Of a stretch of 51,294 bases of DNA, positions 7,118 to 16,464 are shown one piece after another. The stretch spans positions 1 through 51,294 of the forward strand of contig CALURK010000014.1 in NCBI GenBank assembly GCA_944323165.1, given 5' to 3'. The translations under genes were made by a program, and so were the position numbers. Positions within the stretch are counted from its first letter, which is position 1. Each line of letters begins with the position of its first letter. Origin of the DNA: Candidatus Gastranaerophilales bacterium. GTDB taxonomy: Bacteria > Cyanobacteriota > Vampirovibrionia > Gastranaerophilales > Gastranaerophilaceae. The notes beneath the pieces were generated by a model. It ran no database searches, was not told where the DNA came from, and saw only the letters and a program-made list of their open reading frames with translations.

Positions 7118-9793
7118 ATGTCAAAAACTTTGATTTTAATAGACGGTCACGCTTTAGCTTACAGGCAGTTTTTTGCGCTTGAAAGAACCGCAATGAAAAA
7201 TTCCGAAAATCAGCCGACCTGGGCGGTGTATGGTTTCTTTAAAGCTGTTTTTGACCTTTTATCTAAAATTCATCCAGATTATATCGCAGTGGCTTTTGAT
7301 GTAGGTAGAAGAACTTTTAGAACAGAAAAGTTTGAAGAATATAAGGCTAACAGAGAAGCTATGCCGGATACTCTTAGAAGTCAAATCGGAGTAATTTGTG
7401 AAGGGCTTAATGCTTTTGACATTCCTATAATTACCAAAGAAGGATTTGAAGCTGACGATATTATCGGAACAATCTCAAAACTGGCTTCTGAAAAGGGGCA
7501 TAATACTCTTATTTTAACCGGTGATCAGGATAGTTTTCAGCTTATTGATAAAGAGGGCTCTGTAAAGGTTCTCATTCCGTCAAAGGGTGAACTTGTTGAA
7601 TATGATTGGAATAAGGTTTATGAAAAACTTGGGGTTTATCCAAATCAGGTCACTGATTACAAAGGTTTGAGGGGAGATACTTCCGACAACATCCCGGGGA
7701 CTAAAGGAATTGGCGAAAAGACTGCTCAGAAGCTTTTGAATAGATATCCGCATCTTGAGGAAGTTCTTGCTGATTGTGAAAACATTCCTGAAAAGGCTGT
7801 TAAACAAAAAATTTGTGATGGCAAAGAAATTGCGATTCTTTCTAAGGATTTGGCTACGATTATAAGAGATGTAGATATTGATTTTGATATTGATAAGGCG
7901 TCTGTTACCTTGCCTCAAATCGAACATGTTTCTGCTTTTTTGAGGAAAATGCAGTTTTATACATTCATAAAAAATATTGATAAAATTTTATCTTCTTTTA
8001 ATTCTGATGGTCATAGCGGTGAAGTTAAGAATTTAAGTTTATTTACTCAGCCTGGAGGGGAAAATGTTCAACAGAGCTTATTTACTCAAGCTATAAAAGA
8101 TACTGTTGAGGACAAAAGTTTTGAATATGAAGCTGTAAATGACGAAAATATTGACAAAATAATTAAGGAAATAGAAAATTCTGAGCGTATCTCTATAAAA
8201 TGGTATTCTTCTAAAGATTTGATAACAGGGTGTTCCATATCTAACGGAAAGAGTTATTATTTTGAAGAACAGTACATTCAACGCTTGAAGGAAATTGTCG
8301 AGAGCCCTAACATTAAGAAGATAGGTTTTGATGCCAAATCTGATTATCATTTGCTTTTAAATAACGGATTTTCTCCAAAGGGGTTAGAATATGATGTTCT
8401 TCTTGCAAGTTACGTTAAAGATCCAAATAGAAAACATACTTTAGAAGCTCAAGCATTGGATTTTTTGAGTCATATAATGTCAAATGAAGATGATGGAGTC
8501 AAACGTTTTTGTGATGAAGCTTATACAATATTTAAGTTGTATGAGTTTTGGCAGAATAATTTGGATGAGAAGGAGCAGAAATTAGTTAACGAAATTGAAG
8601 TTCCTCTAACTATAGTTCTTGCCAAAATGGAGCATACAGGTGTCGCCATTGACGTTAATTATCTCAAGGAACTGTCTTCTTATATGACAGAAAAACTTGC
8701 AGAATTGGAGGATTTAATATACCAATTGGCGGGTGAACCTTTTAATATAAATTCGCCTAAGCAGGTTGCAGAGATTCTTTTTGACAAGCTAGAACTTAAA
8801 ACTAAGAAGAAAAAATCTCGTTCAACAAGCGCGGAAGTCTTAGAGGAATTGGCTCAAGAGTATGAAATTTGTGATTACATTTTGCAGCATAGAAAGTTCT
8901 CTAAATTAAAATCAACTTATACAGATGTCCTGCCGACTCTTATAAGCAAACGTGACGGACGAATTCATACGACCTACAATCAAGCTTTAACTGTGACAGG
9001 CCGCTTGTCGTCATCAAATCCTAATTTGCAGAATATTCCTATAAGAACTGAGGAGGGAAATAAAATCCGTTCTGCTTTTTGTGCTATGGATAAAGAAAAT
9101 TCACTGATTTTATCCGCTGATTATTCTCAAATAGAATTGCGACTTCTCGCTCACGTATCAGGTGATGAACATTTAATACACGCTTTTTGTTCAGGAGAAG
9201 ATATTCACACTATGACTGCTTCAAAGGTTTTTGGAGTCGGGTTGGATGAAGTTACAAAAGAGATGAGAAGGCGAGCAAAGGCAGTTAATTTTGGTATAGT
9301 CTACGGACAGTCAAAGTATGGGCTTGCAAAAAACTTGGGAATTTCAAATAATGAAGCTCAGGAATTTATAGATAAGTATTTTGCAACTTACCCGAAAGTA
9401 AAAGATTATATGAACTATGAAGTCGACTTTGTAAATAAGCATGGGTATGTGGAAACGATTTTTGGACGTAAAAGATATTTAATGTCTGAACTCCAAAGTT
9501 CAAATTACCAGATACGTGAATTTGCTCAAAGAGCTGCCATAAATCAACCTCTTCAAGGTACTGCTGCTGATTTGGTTAAGATGGCAATGATTGATGTTGA
9601 AAGGGAACTTGAAGAAAAAAATCTTAAGACAAAAATGATAATGCAAGTTCACGATGAACTTATATTTGAGGTTCCAAAAGATGAGTTTGAAGTTGTGAAA
9701 GAATTGGCTGTAAGATGTATGGAACTTAAACAACCTCTTAAAGTCCCTTTGGTTGTTGATGTAAATTATGGCACCAGCTGGAAAGAGGGGTAA
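7118..9793 (+). CDS. polA: DNA polymerase I
   Basis: An 891-residue Pol I for gap filling and Okazaki primer removal. Residues 1-280 form the 5' nuclease (DGHALAYRQFF, GFEADDIIGT, TGDQDSFQLI, DTSDNIPGTKGIGEKTA). Residues about 320-480 are a 3' exonuclease-like domain in which the usual DxE of motif I is absent (the segment reads ERISIKWYSSKDL), so proofreading is probably lost, as in Taq and Bacillus enzymes. The polymerase domain has motif A (SADYSQIELRLLAH, near 663), motif B (RRRAKAVNFGIVYG, near 717) and motif C (QVHDEL, near 842). The start is MSKTL with a TTGGAG site; a longer reading from 7091 overlaps the promoter. Confidence 0.98.
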   Translation: MSKTLILIDGHALAYRQFFALERTAMKNSENQPTWAVYGFFKAVFDLLSKIHPDYIAVAFDVGRRTFRTEKFEEYKANREAMPDTLRSQIGVICEGLNAFDIPIITKEGFEADDIIGTISKLASEKGHNTLILTGDQDSFQLIDKEGSVKVLIPSKGELVEYDWNKVYEKLGVYPNQVTDYKGLRGDTSDNIPGTKGIGEKTAQKLLNRYPHLEEVLADCENIPEKAVKQKICDGKEIAILSKDLATIIRDVDIDFDIDKASVTLPQIEHVSAFLRKMQFYTFIKNIDKILSSFNSDGHSGEVKNLSLFTQPGGENVQQSLFTQAIKDTVEDKSFEYEAVNDENIDKIIKEIENSERISIKWYSSKDLITGCSISNGKSYYFEEQYIQRLKEIVESPNIKKIGFDAKSDYHLLLNNGFSPKGLEYDVLLASYVKDPNRKHTLEAQALDFLSHIMSNEDDGVKRFCDEAYTIFKLYEFWQNNLDEKEQKLVNEIEVPLTIVLAKMEHTGVAIDVNYLKELSSYMTEKLAELEDLIYQLAGEPFNINSPKQVAEILFDKLELKTKKKKSRSTSAEVLEELAQEYEICDYILQHRKFSKLKSTYTDVLPTLISKRDGRIHTTYNQALTVTGRLSSSNPNLQNIPIRTEEGNKIRSAFCAMDKENSLILSADYSQIELRLLAHVSGDEHLIHAFCSGEDIHTMTASKVFGVGLDEVTKEMRRRAKAVNFGIVYGQSKYGLAKNLGISNNEAQEFIDKYFATYPKVKDYMNYEVDFVNKHGYVETIFGRKRYLMSELQSSNYQIREFAQRAAINQPLQGTAADLVKMAMIDVERELEEKNLKTKMIMQVHDELIFEVPKDEFEVVKELAVRCMELKQPLKVPLVVDVNYGTSWKEG

Positions 9794-9802
9794 GAAAATT
9801 AA

Positions 9803-10450
9803 TTAACTTTCTTCTTTCAGTAATAGTATTGTGGTTGTTAATTCTTCCTTTAAATATTCGAGTTGCTGCGCTATGTTTTCCGGATTATAAATTGATCCTG
9901 TTGTGGAGTAAGCGAGATATTTTTGATAAGTTACAGCTTCACGTCTTAGGGTTGATATGGATTTTACATAGTTGTTTACTTCTTGCAGCTTTCTAAATGA
10001 TTCATAATAACTTTCAGGCTTTCCCTTATACTTTTCTGCAAGATTATCAACATTTAGAGTTAATAAATTTGCTTTTGTTATAAAAAGTTGTAAACTCTCA
10101 TTATCTTCTATACAATCAACAAGCTTTTCCAGCATAGGGATTATTTCGTTTGCGTCATTTGTAAATTCAGAGGTTTTATCTTTTTTCTGAATAATATTTA
10201 TAAATGCCGGATTGTCCTTTGGAACGGGTTTTAAGTCCGCAGGATCATTAAAATTTTCTTGTGATTCAAATATTGGAGTTGTTACTTTAGTTTTGCTTTT
10301 TTCTATTTTGTCCCCGAGATTAGGAAGAGTGCCTGCATAACCTTTACCTTGCAACTCCTTTTCCAAGGCTTTATCTTTCCTGTTCCAGAAGAAAGCTTGA
10401 GAAGGTAGTGTTATGCTTAATAAAATTAGACAAATTAAAAACTTTTTCAT
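9803..10450 (-). CDS. Exported protein of unknown function
   Basis: 215 residues with a clear Sec signal (MKKFLICLILLSITLPSQA, then FFWNRKDKA). The mature protein is charged and largely helical, with no motif that I recognise; the C-terminal half may form a helical bundle. The ATG at 10450 has no Shine-Dalgarno, but a TATAAT box ends exactly 6 nt upstream, so the mRNA is probably leaderless. It converges on polA (9 nt between stops) and is divergent from eno. Confidence 0.75.
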   Translation of the reverse strand: MKKFLICLILLSITLPSQAFFWNRKDKALEKELQGKGYAGTLPNLGDKIEKSKTKVTTPIFESQENFNDPADLKPVPKDNPAFINIIQKKDKTSEFTNDANEIIPMLEKLVDCIEDNESLQLFITKANLLTLNVDNLAEKYKGKPESYYESFRKLQEVNNYVKSISTLRREAVTYQKYLAYSTTGSIYNPENIAQQLEYLKEELTTTILLLKEES

Positions 10451-10456
10451 AATTAT

Positions 10457-10484
10457 ATTATATTTATTTATTCGCAAAAGGCAA
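10457..10484 (-). promoter_or_regulatory. Leaderless-type promoter of the 9803-10450 gene
   Basis: On the - strand TTGCCT, a 16-nt spacer, TATAAT, then 6 nt to the ATG. Confidence 0.65.
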
Positions 10485-10516
10485 AATATATTTAATTGAT
10501 TTCTATTGTCCTAGTG

Positions 10517-10545
10517 TTGAATAGTTTTTTTTATCCTACTTATAT
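10517..10545 (+). promoter_or_regulatory. Candidate eno promoter
   Basis: TTGAAT, a 17-nt spacer and TTATAT, about 28 nt before the eno start codon, which leaves room for its AAAGGAGG site. Confidence 0.6.
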
Positions 10546-10573
10546 ATCCTTTTTTCAAAAGGAGGAATTAAAA

Positions 10574-11884
10574 ATGTGTGAGATAGAAGATATAATTGCA
10601 AGACAAATTCTTGATTCAAGAGGTAATCCAACAGTTGAAGTCGATGTAAAACTTTTGGACGGTTCTTTGGGAAGAGCTTCCGTCCCATCTGGCGCGTCTA
10701 CAGGGATTTATGAAGCAAAAGAACTCAGAGATAACGTAAGGACTGAATTTCTGGGCAAAGGTGTTTCTAAGGCTGTTGAAAATATCAATTCTGTAATCAC
10801 ACCAAATCTCTTGGGAGAAGACGCTTTTAACCAGCAGTTAATTGATAATTTGATGATGGAAATGGATGGTAGTTTTGATAAATCAACTTTAGGTGCAAAC
10901 GCAATATTGGCTGTTTCTCTTGCCTGTGCAAGAGCTGCTTCCGATTCTTTAGATGTTCCTCTATATCGTTACTTGGGAGGAATCGTAGGAAGAGTTCTTC
11001 CTACTCCAATGATGAATATTTTAAATGGCGGAGCTCACGCTAATAATAACCTTGATTTCCAAGAATTTATGATATCACCTGTAGGTATGTCGACTTTTAG
11101 TGAAGCTGTAAGAGCAGGCTCAGAAATATTTCATACCCTAAAAATGATTTTGAATGAAAAAGGGCTTGCAACAACTGTAGGTGATGAAGGTGGTTTTGCT
11201 CCAAATCTAAATAGCACGCGTGATGCAATTGAATTTATAATTAGTGCTATAGAAAAAGCCGGTTACAATACCAATAATATAAAAATTTGTCTTGATGTTG
11301 CAGCATCTGAACTTTATGAAGAGGGTGAATGTTCAGGAGGAGTTTGTTCTCTCAGTCAATATTTTTTGAAGGGTGAAGGGAAAAAATTAACTTCTGATCA
11401 GATGATAGAATATTTAAAAGAGCTGGTACAGGATTATCCGATAATTTCTATAGAAGATGGTTTAGCGCAAGATGACTGGCTTGGATGGCAAGACCTTACA
11501 GAAACTCTTGGTGATAAATGTCAGCTTGTAGGAGATGACCTGTTTGTTACAAATACAAAAAGACTTAGAGAAGGTATTGATAAGAAGGTTGCTAATTCGA
11601 TACTTATTAAGCCAAATCAAATAGGAACGTTAACAGAAACTTTAGATGCAATCTTAATGGCTCAGAAAAATAATTATACAGCCATTGTTTCTCACCGATC
11701 CGGAGAAACAGAAGATAGCTTTATCTCTGACTTGGCTGTTGCAACTAATTGCGGATTGATTAAAACAGGCTCTCTTTCAAGATCTGATAGATTATCCAAA
11801 TACAATCAACTTCTTAGAATAGAAGAAGAACTTGCGGCAGGAGGAACATATCTCGGAATTAATGCATATAGTAATTATATGTAG
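10574..11884 (+). CDS. eno: Enolase
   Basis: A 436-residue enolase, converting 2-phosphoglycerate to phosphoenolpyruvate in glycolysis. Signatures: [13 protein letters not shown] at the N-terminus, [20 protein letters not shown], the catalytic GDEGGFAP, metal ligands in [11 protein letters not shown] and [10 protein letters not shown], the catalytic Lys in [13 protein letters not shown], and [10 protein letters not shown] chose the ATG at 10574, which has AAAGGAGG 9 nt upstream and gives family length. The 3' end overlaps the small - strand gene by 10 nt. Monocistronic. Confidence 0.98.
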   Translation: MCEIEDIIARQILDSRGNPTVEVDVKLLDGSLGRASVPSGASTGIYEAKELRDNVRTEFLGKGVSKAVENINSVITPNLLGEDAFNQQLIDNLMMEMDGSFDKSTLGANAILAVSLACARAASDSLDVPLYRYLGGIVGRVLPTPMMNILNGGAHANNNLDFQEFMISPVGMSTFSEAVRAGSEIFHTLKMILNEKGLATTVGDEGGFAPNLNSTRDAIEFIISAIEKAGYNTNNIKICLDVAASELYEEGECSGGVCSLSQYFLKGEGKKLTSDQMIEYLKELVQDYPIISIEDGLAQDDWLGWQDLTETLGDKCQLVGDDLFVTNTKRLREGIDKKVANSILIKPNQIGTLTETLDAILMAQKNNYTAIVSHRSGETEDSFISDLAVATNCGLIKTGSLSRSDRLSKYNQLLRIEEELAAGGTYLGINAYSNYM

Positions 11885-12096
11885 AAAGATTTGCCAAAAC
11901 CCTTTATTTTGGGATTGTTACATATTTCTGCCATTCCTAAAAAATAGTCTTTTAGAGCCTCTGATTGTTTGGAAAATCCCTTTTTCCCAACCATTATGTG
12001 GCTCTTTAAAACTCCTTCAACTGCTTTAGGAGGAGGAGAAGATACAAATCGTTTCCCAACATAAAGTTTAGATGTAATACTGCCGATTGGATTCAT
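11875..12096 (-). CDS. Small hypothetical protein
   Basis: A 73-residue basic protein with no signal peptide ([18 protein letters not shown], then [13 protein letters not shown]). No family recognised. A strong AAAGGTGGG site about 8 nt upstream of the ATG supports translation. It overlaps the end of eno in a convergent arrangement. Upstream, 12097-12180 is a short AT-rich space after recR. Confidence 0.55.
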   Translation of the reverse strand: MNPIGSITSKLYVGKRFVSSPPPKAVEGVLKSHIMVGKKGFSKQSEALKDYFLGMAEICNNPKIKGFGKSFYI

Positions 12097-12180
12097 AAAG
12101 CACCCACCTTTCTTTCACACATTATAAATATAAAATTTAAAATCTACAAAAAATTGCGTTTTCGTTACAAATTTTAATAT

Positions 12181-12777
12181 TTATAATTCAGTTCTTCCTT
12201 CGATGGCTCTAGCAAGCGTAACTTCATCAGCATATTCTAAATCAGCGCCAACAGGCAAGCCGAAGGCAATTCTAGAAATTTTAATTCCGAAAGGTTTTAT
12301 TAGTTTCGTTAAATAAAGGCTTGTTGCTTCACCTTCAACAGATGGAGAAAGCGCAAGTATAACTTCTTTAACCTCTTCATTAGTAAGCCTTGTGAGAAGT
12401 TCCTTTATCCTAATATCCTCAGCACCAATTCCATCCATAGGAGAGATTAAGCCTTGTAAAACGTGGTATAGTCCTCTATATTCATTAGTCTTTTCAATTG
12501 CTATTAAATCTTTAGTTTCAGCAACAACACATATTACAGAACGATTACGACTCGTAGATTCGCAAATCTCACAAGGACTTTGGGTTGATATATTAAAACA
12601 TATTTCACAAGTCTTTGCACTCCTTTTTGCTTCTATAACCGCGTTTGCGAACTTCTCTACTTCTGAAAGGGGCATTTTTAGTATCTGAAAAGCCATCCGC
12701 TGTGCCGACTTTGGCCCAACGGACGGAAATTTCTGAAACTGTTCTATTAATGCTGCTATGCTTTTTGGATAAATCAT
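12181..12777 (-). CDS. recR: Recombination mediator RecR
   Basis: A 198-residue RecR, which forms a DNA clamp and, with RecO (and RecF), loads RecA on gapped DNA. An N-terminal helix-hairpin-helix (FPSVGPKSAQRMAF) is followed by a four-Cys zinc motif (CEICFNISTQSPCEIC) and a Toprim domain (VICVVAETKDLIAIE). It lies downstream of ybaB, the classical pairing. Its leader is made almost entirely of an R2 hairpin element, and the AGGA site before the ATG falls at the foot of that element. Confidence 0.97.
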   Translation of the reverse strand: MIYPKSIAALIEQFQKFPSVGPKSAQRMAFQILKMPLSEVEKFANAVIEAKRSAKTCEICFNISTQSPCEICESTSRNRSVICVVAETKDLIAIEKTNEYRGLYHVLQGLISPMDGIGAEDIRIKELLTRLTNEEVKEVILALSPSVEGEATSLYLTKLIKPFGIKISRIAFGLPVGADLEYADEVTLARAIEGRTEL

Positions 12778-12780
12778 TTT

Positions 12781-12869
12781 GTAGTCCTATTTAGAGGTTG
12801 ACTTGTAGTTGTATTACAATTTTGTCATTTTAGAATTGTCAACCGACCTAATGTCTACGTGCGTAGCAC
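12781..12869 (-). repeat. Repeat R2 hairpin element, copy b (recR leader)
   Basis: On the - strand: CTACGCACGTAG, then GGTC, arms GGTTGAC (12838-12844) and GTCAACC (12796-12802) 35 nt apart, then an outer CTAC that pairs with GTAG. It fills the entire space between the ybaB stop and the recR start. Confidence 0.9.
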
Positions 12870-13205
12870 CTAGAATAAGCCCGGGATTGAGATACCACCT
12901 GTTACAGCTTTCATTTTTTCTTCCATAACCTTAATAGCTTTATCAGAAGTTTGGTGAATAGCAGCTGTTATAATATCTTCTAACATTTCAATTGTATCTT
13001 CTGAAACTGAAGAAGGATCTTCTGGGTTAATTGCTTCAGCTGATAATTTGATAGATTTGAACAAACCTTTTCCATCGCAGATAACTTTTACAGAACCGTT
13101 TCCAGCTTCGCCAGAAATGTCCATTTTATTCAATTCATCTTGAGTTTCTTTTAGCTTCTTCTGAATATTTTGAGCTTGTTTCATCATATTCATCATGTTC
13201 ATCAT
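12870..13205 (-). CDS. ybaB: Nucleoid-associated protein YbaB/EbfC
   Basis: A 111-residue YbaB/EbfC-family DNA-binding protein. The Met/Asn-rich start (MMNMMNMMKQAQ) leads into the family helix QKKLKETQDELNKM, followed by GEAGNGSVKVICDGKG and a C-terminal helix. The dimer binds DNA non-specifically. AGGAGG lies about 9 nt upstream of the first ATG; because Met codons cluster, the true start may be a few residues later. It is co-directional with recR and follows the YebC gene by 41 nt, so all three may share a transcript. Confidence 0.95.
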   Translation of the reverse strand: MMNMMNMMKQAQNIQKKLKETQDELNKMDISGEAGNGSVKVICDGKGLFKSIKLSAEAINPEDPSSVSEDTIEMLEDIITAAIHQTSDKAIKVMEEKMKAVTGGISIPGLF

Positions 13206-13246
13206 AATTTGTTTCCTCCTATTACTCCCCGTTTGACCCCAATAAA

Positions 13247-14005
13247 TTATATTTGATTTTCAATCTTTGTCATTAAATCATCGTCAATATCGAAATTAGC
13301 ATAAACATTTTGAACATCATCATGTTCTTCTAGTTTACCCAATAATCTCATAATGTTTATTGCAGTTTTTTCATCAGTAACTTCAATCGTGTTTTGTGGA
13401 ATTCTTGTAAATTCAGCAGTTACAGCCTTGAAGCCTTCTTTTTCTAAACCTTCTGCTATAGGTTGAAGATTTGGTACAGATGTGTAAACCTTGTATTCAT
13501 CATCTTCTTCCACGATATCATCAGCATCCAAGTTTATTGCAGCTTCAAACAATTTTTCGTAATCAACATCATCTTTATTGAATGTAATGCAGCCTTTTTT
13601 ATCAAACATCCAGCCCACACATCCTGTTTCACCAAGATTACCGTTAAATTTAGTAAAATAGCTTCTAATATCTCCTGCAGTTCTGTTTTTATTATCTGTC
13701 ATAGCTTCTATAACAACAGCTACACCGCCTGCAGCGTATCCTTCATAAACCATTTCGTCATAATTTTCACTGTTACCGGCACCAGAACCCTTTTCAATTG
13801 CTCTTTTAATGTTGTCATTAGGAAGTCCGGCAGCTTTAGCTTTTTCTATTGCTGTTCTAAGACGAAAATTGCCGGCAGGATCAGGGCCGCCAAGTTTAGA
13901 GGCAACGATTATTTCACGTGAAAACTTTTGAAATTCTGCTGCTCTTAAAGAATCTGTCTTAGCTTTTTTATGTTTAATTGTTGACCATTTTGAGTGTCCG
14001 CTCAT
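13247..14005 (-). CDS. YebC/PmpR-family protein
   Basis: A 252-residue full-length YebC-family protein. Signatures: MSGHSKWSTIKHKKAKTD at the start, AKAAGLPNDNIKRAI, YEGYAAGGVAVVIEAMTDN, and an acidic C-terminal domain. Members were described as transcription regulators (PmpR), and some are now known to ease ribosome stalling at proline-rich stretches; which applies here cannot be read from sequence. AAGGGG precedes the ATG. It is divergent from the CNNM gene. Confidence 0.96.
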   Translation of the reverse strand: MSGHSKWSTIKHKKAKTDSLRAAEFQKFSREIIVASKLGGPDPAGNFRLRTAIEKAKAAGLPNDNIKRAIEKGSGAGNSENYDEMVYEGYAAGGVAVVIEAMTDNKNRTAGDIRSYFTKFNGNLGETGCVGWMFDKKGCITFNKDDVDYEKLFEAAINLDADDIVEEDDEYKVYTSVPNLQPIAEGLEKEGFKAVTAEFTRIPQNTIEVTDEKTAINIMRLLGKLEEHDDVQNVYANFDIDDDLMTKIENQI

Positions 14006-14110
14006 TATATATCCCCTTTTTCTTATATTTATTGCGCAAACATAATGATAACTGAAACGAACTTGTATATCAAGTATTTTCTTATAACTACGCTTGTAGG
14101 ACGATTATTT

Positions 14111-14139
14111 TTGATTTTTTTAGGAATTTATATTATTAT
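14111..14139 (+). promoter_or_regulatory. Leaderless-type promoter of the CNNM/CorC gene
   Basis: TTGATT, a 17-nt spacer, TATTAT, then exactly 6 nt to the ATG at 14146. No Shine-Dalgarno is possible on such a transcript. Confidence 0.7.
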
Positions 14140-14145
14140 TGTAAA

Positions 14146-15441
14146 ATGCTTCTGATAAATGTTTTGATAATCGCTGTATTATTATTTTTTAATGGTTTTT
14201 TTGTCGCTGCCGAATTTGCTCTTGTAGGGGTTAGAAAAACTCGTATTCAGCAGTTGGCAAATGAGGGTAATTTTAATGCTAAATTAGCTTTAGATGCCGT
14301 AAAAAATATTGACAGGTATATTGCTGCGGTTCAATTGGGAATAACTATTTCAAGTTTAGGAATAGGTTGGGTTGGAGAATCTACTCTTGCTACGATTATT
14401 TATCCGTTATTTTCATTTTTGCCGGGAAATTTAGATTCTATTGCTACCCATACTGTTTCTGTATCAGTTGCTTTTGCAGTAATTACAATTTTGCACGTGG
14501 TTGTTGGTGAATTGATGCCAAAATCTATTGCATTACAATTTCCTGAAAAAACGACTCTTTGGGTTGCAAAGCCAATGTTTGTTGTTACAAAAATATTTGC
14601 TCCAATGATATTTCTTCTTAATGGTTTAGGAAATATTTTACTTAAACTTTGCAGAATAGAGCCTGCTACGACTCATCACATGGTGCATACTTCCGAGGAA
14701 TTAAATATGCTGATAGATGCAAGTTGTAAAGGTGGAGCTTTGGACGAAAAGGAAGCGGAAATTATACAAAATGTATTTAAGTTTTCCGACTTAACGGCAG
14801 CTCAAGTGATGATTCCAAGGACAGAAATGGTGGTATTGCCTCTAAATATTGAGTTGGAAGATTTAAAGAAAGTAATTATTGAAAATCAGTACACAAGATA
14901 TCCTGTTTATGATGGTGATTTAGACCACATTGTAGGGTTTGTACATATAAAGGATGTTTATCCGCAAATTGTCAACAATCAGGAATTTATGCTGAAATCT
15001 CTTTTAAGGGATATATTGTTTGTACCGGAAACTATGACTATAGACAAAGTTGCAATGGAATTTAGGAAGCATAAAACTCAAATAGCCGTTGTAATAGATG
15101 AATTTGGCGGAACTAGCGGGCTTATAACCCACGAAGATGTTATGGAAGAAATTTTGGGCGATGTTCAGGATGAATTTGATGAAGATGAAGAGTCGGTTGT
15201 GAAGAAGCTTACTGATGGTAGCTTCGAAGTCTGCGGTAAAATGAGAGTAGATGAGTTTTGTGATTTCTTTAATGTTGCGATAAGCGATGAAGATGTTACA
15301 ACAATTGGCGGATATTTTGTTAAGAAATTAGGAAAAATCGCAGAAGAAAACGATACAATCAAGGATGAATATTTTTCCTATTGTGTAACCCAAACTGATT
15401 CAAGCAGAATTGTAAAATTAAGAATTAAAAGGTCTGATTAG
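14146..15441 (+). CDS. CNNM/CorC (HlyC)-family membrane protein
   Basis: A 431-residue inner-membrane protein of the CNNM/CorC family (annotated as hemolysin-like; members export or sense Mg2+/Co2+). The N-terminal DUF21/CNNM domain (residues 1-190) has three or four membrane helices and FFVAAEFALVGVRKTRI. A CBS pair covers about 205-335 (VMIPRTEMVVL, FVHIKDVYP, FGGTSGLITHEDVMEEILGD), and a CorC_HlyC domain ends the protein. No ribosome binding site is visible. It overlaps the 3' end of the alcohol dehydrogenase gene by 24 nt, tail to tail. Confidence 0.93.
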   Translation: MLLINVLIIAVLLFFNGFFVAAEFALVGVRKTRIQQLANEGNFNAKLALDAVKNIDRYIAAVQLGITISSLGIGWVGESTLATIIYPLFSFLPGNLDSIATHTVSVSVAFAVITILHVVVGELMPKSIALQFPEKTTLWVAKPMFVVTKIFAPMIFLLNGLGNILLKLCRIEPATTHHMVHTSEELNMLIDASCKGGALDEKEAEIIQNVFKFSDLTAAQVMIPRTEMVVLPLNIELEDLKKVIIENQYTRYPVYDGDLDHIVGFVHIKDVYPQIVNNQEFMLKSLLRDILFVPETMTIDKVAMEFRKHKTQIAVVIDEFGGTSGLITHEDVMEEILGDVQDEFDEDEESVVKKLTDGSFEVCGKMRVDEFCDFFNVAISDEDVTTIGGYFVKKLGKIAEENDTIKDEYFSYCVTQTDSSRIVKLRIKRSD

Positions 15442-16458
15442 GAATTTAATTGCATTGCCTGCGATATGTTGTTGCATAGCGTATTCAACTTTATCAAGCG
15501 GCAATTCTGCTGTTATGAGCTTTTCAACTTCCATATCGCCAGATGCGATTAAGTCAAGAGCTTGACGGAAATACTTAGGTGTATGATGGAAAACGCTCAT
15601 TAACCTAATATCTCCATAGTGCATTTTAGTCGTGTCAAAGCAAACTTTAGAACCTGATTTGCATCCCCCAAAGAAATGTACTGTACCGCCCGGGCGAACG
15701 CAGGAGAAAATTAGCTCCCAAATCTCAGGCATTCCAACGCATTCAATTGCAACATCTAAACCCTTCTTTTCATCAGAAAAGTCTTTGAAAATTCTTTCAG
15801 GGTTAGAATATTTTTTCAAATCAACTATTTCATCTGCATGAGCAAACTCTTCTGCAAGTTTTAATTTAATAGGATTTCTGCCGGCAACAATAACTCTTGC
15901 GCCTTTTAGCTTGCACAACCTTGCAAACATCAAGCCAATAGGCCCTATTCCAATAATACCAACAGAATCACCCGGATTAATTCCCGTTCTTTCCACTCCG
16001 TGGACGACATTTGCAAGAGGTTCCGAAAATGCTGCCTTCTCGAAAGGCAAGCTTGGCGGCAATATTAACGTATTCTTTTTAACTATTCTTTCTGGCACAA
16101 CAATGTACTCTGCATAAGCACCATTTAAGAGGTTTAAATTTTCACAAAGATTATATTCCCCTTTTCTGCAGTAAAAACACTCGCCACAAGGAGCTGAGTT
16201 TGCACAAACAACTCTATCTCCGACTTTAACATTTTTAACATCATCCGCAACTTTTTCTACGATTCCTGAAAATTCATGTCCGAAACCTGATGGGATGTCT
16301 TTGATTAAAACCGGATGTCCGCGTCTATATGTTTTAACATCTGTTCCGCAAGTTAGAGCAGCTTGAATTTTTACCAAAATTTCACCTTTACTCAAAGGCT
16401 TAATTCTGGTTTCTTCATATCTTATATCTTGTGGTCCGTAAAATAATACTGCTTTCAT
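15418..16458 (-). CDS. Zinc-dependent medium-chain alcohol dehydrogenase
   Basis: A 346-residue MDR-family NAD(P)-dependent dehydrogenase. Catalytic zinc ligands: C37, H61 and E62 (GHE). Structural zinc: C91, C94, C97 and C105 (CGECFYCRKGEYNLC). The Rossmann motif GIIGIGPIG is near residue 167. The closest functional groups are polyol, threonine and galactitol-1-phosphate dehydrogenases; substrate cannot be assigned. It is the last gene after the OmpH-like gene (6 nt gap), so it may be co-transcribed with the lgt group. Confidence 0.92.
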   Translation of the reverse strand: MKAVLFYGPQDIRYEETRIKPLSKGEILVKIQAALTCGTDVKTYRRGHPVLIKDIPSGFGHEFSGIVEKVADDVKNVKVGDRVVCANSAPCGECFYCRKGEYNLCENLNLLNGAYAEYIVVPERIVKKNTLILPPSLPFEKAAFSEPLANVVHGVERTGINPGDSVGIIGIGPIGLMFARLCKLKGARVIVAGRNPIKLKLAEEFAHADEIVDLKKYSNPERIFKDFSDEKKGLDVAIECVGMPEIWELIFSCVRPGGTVHFFGGCKSGSKVCFDTTKMHYGDIRLMSVFHHTPKYFRQALDLIASGDMEVEKLITAELPLDKVEYAMQQHIAGNAIKFLIRPFNS

Positions 16459-16464
16459 TTTCGC

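Noticed and set aside
11832-12029. 65-codon + strand frame over the end of eno
   Set aside because: It overlaps eno in another frame and the opposite-strand small gene with a better ribosome binding site.
13463-13921. 152-codon + strand frame opposite the YebC gene
   Set aside because: An antisense shadow of a well-conserved gene: Phe/Ile/Ser-rich composition and no ribosome binding site. The other long antisense frames over infB, dnaX, polA and the TPR genes were rejected for the same reason.
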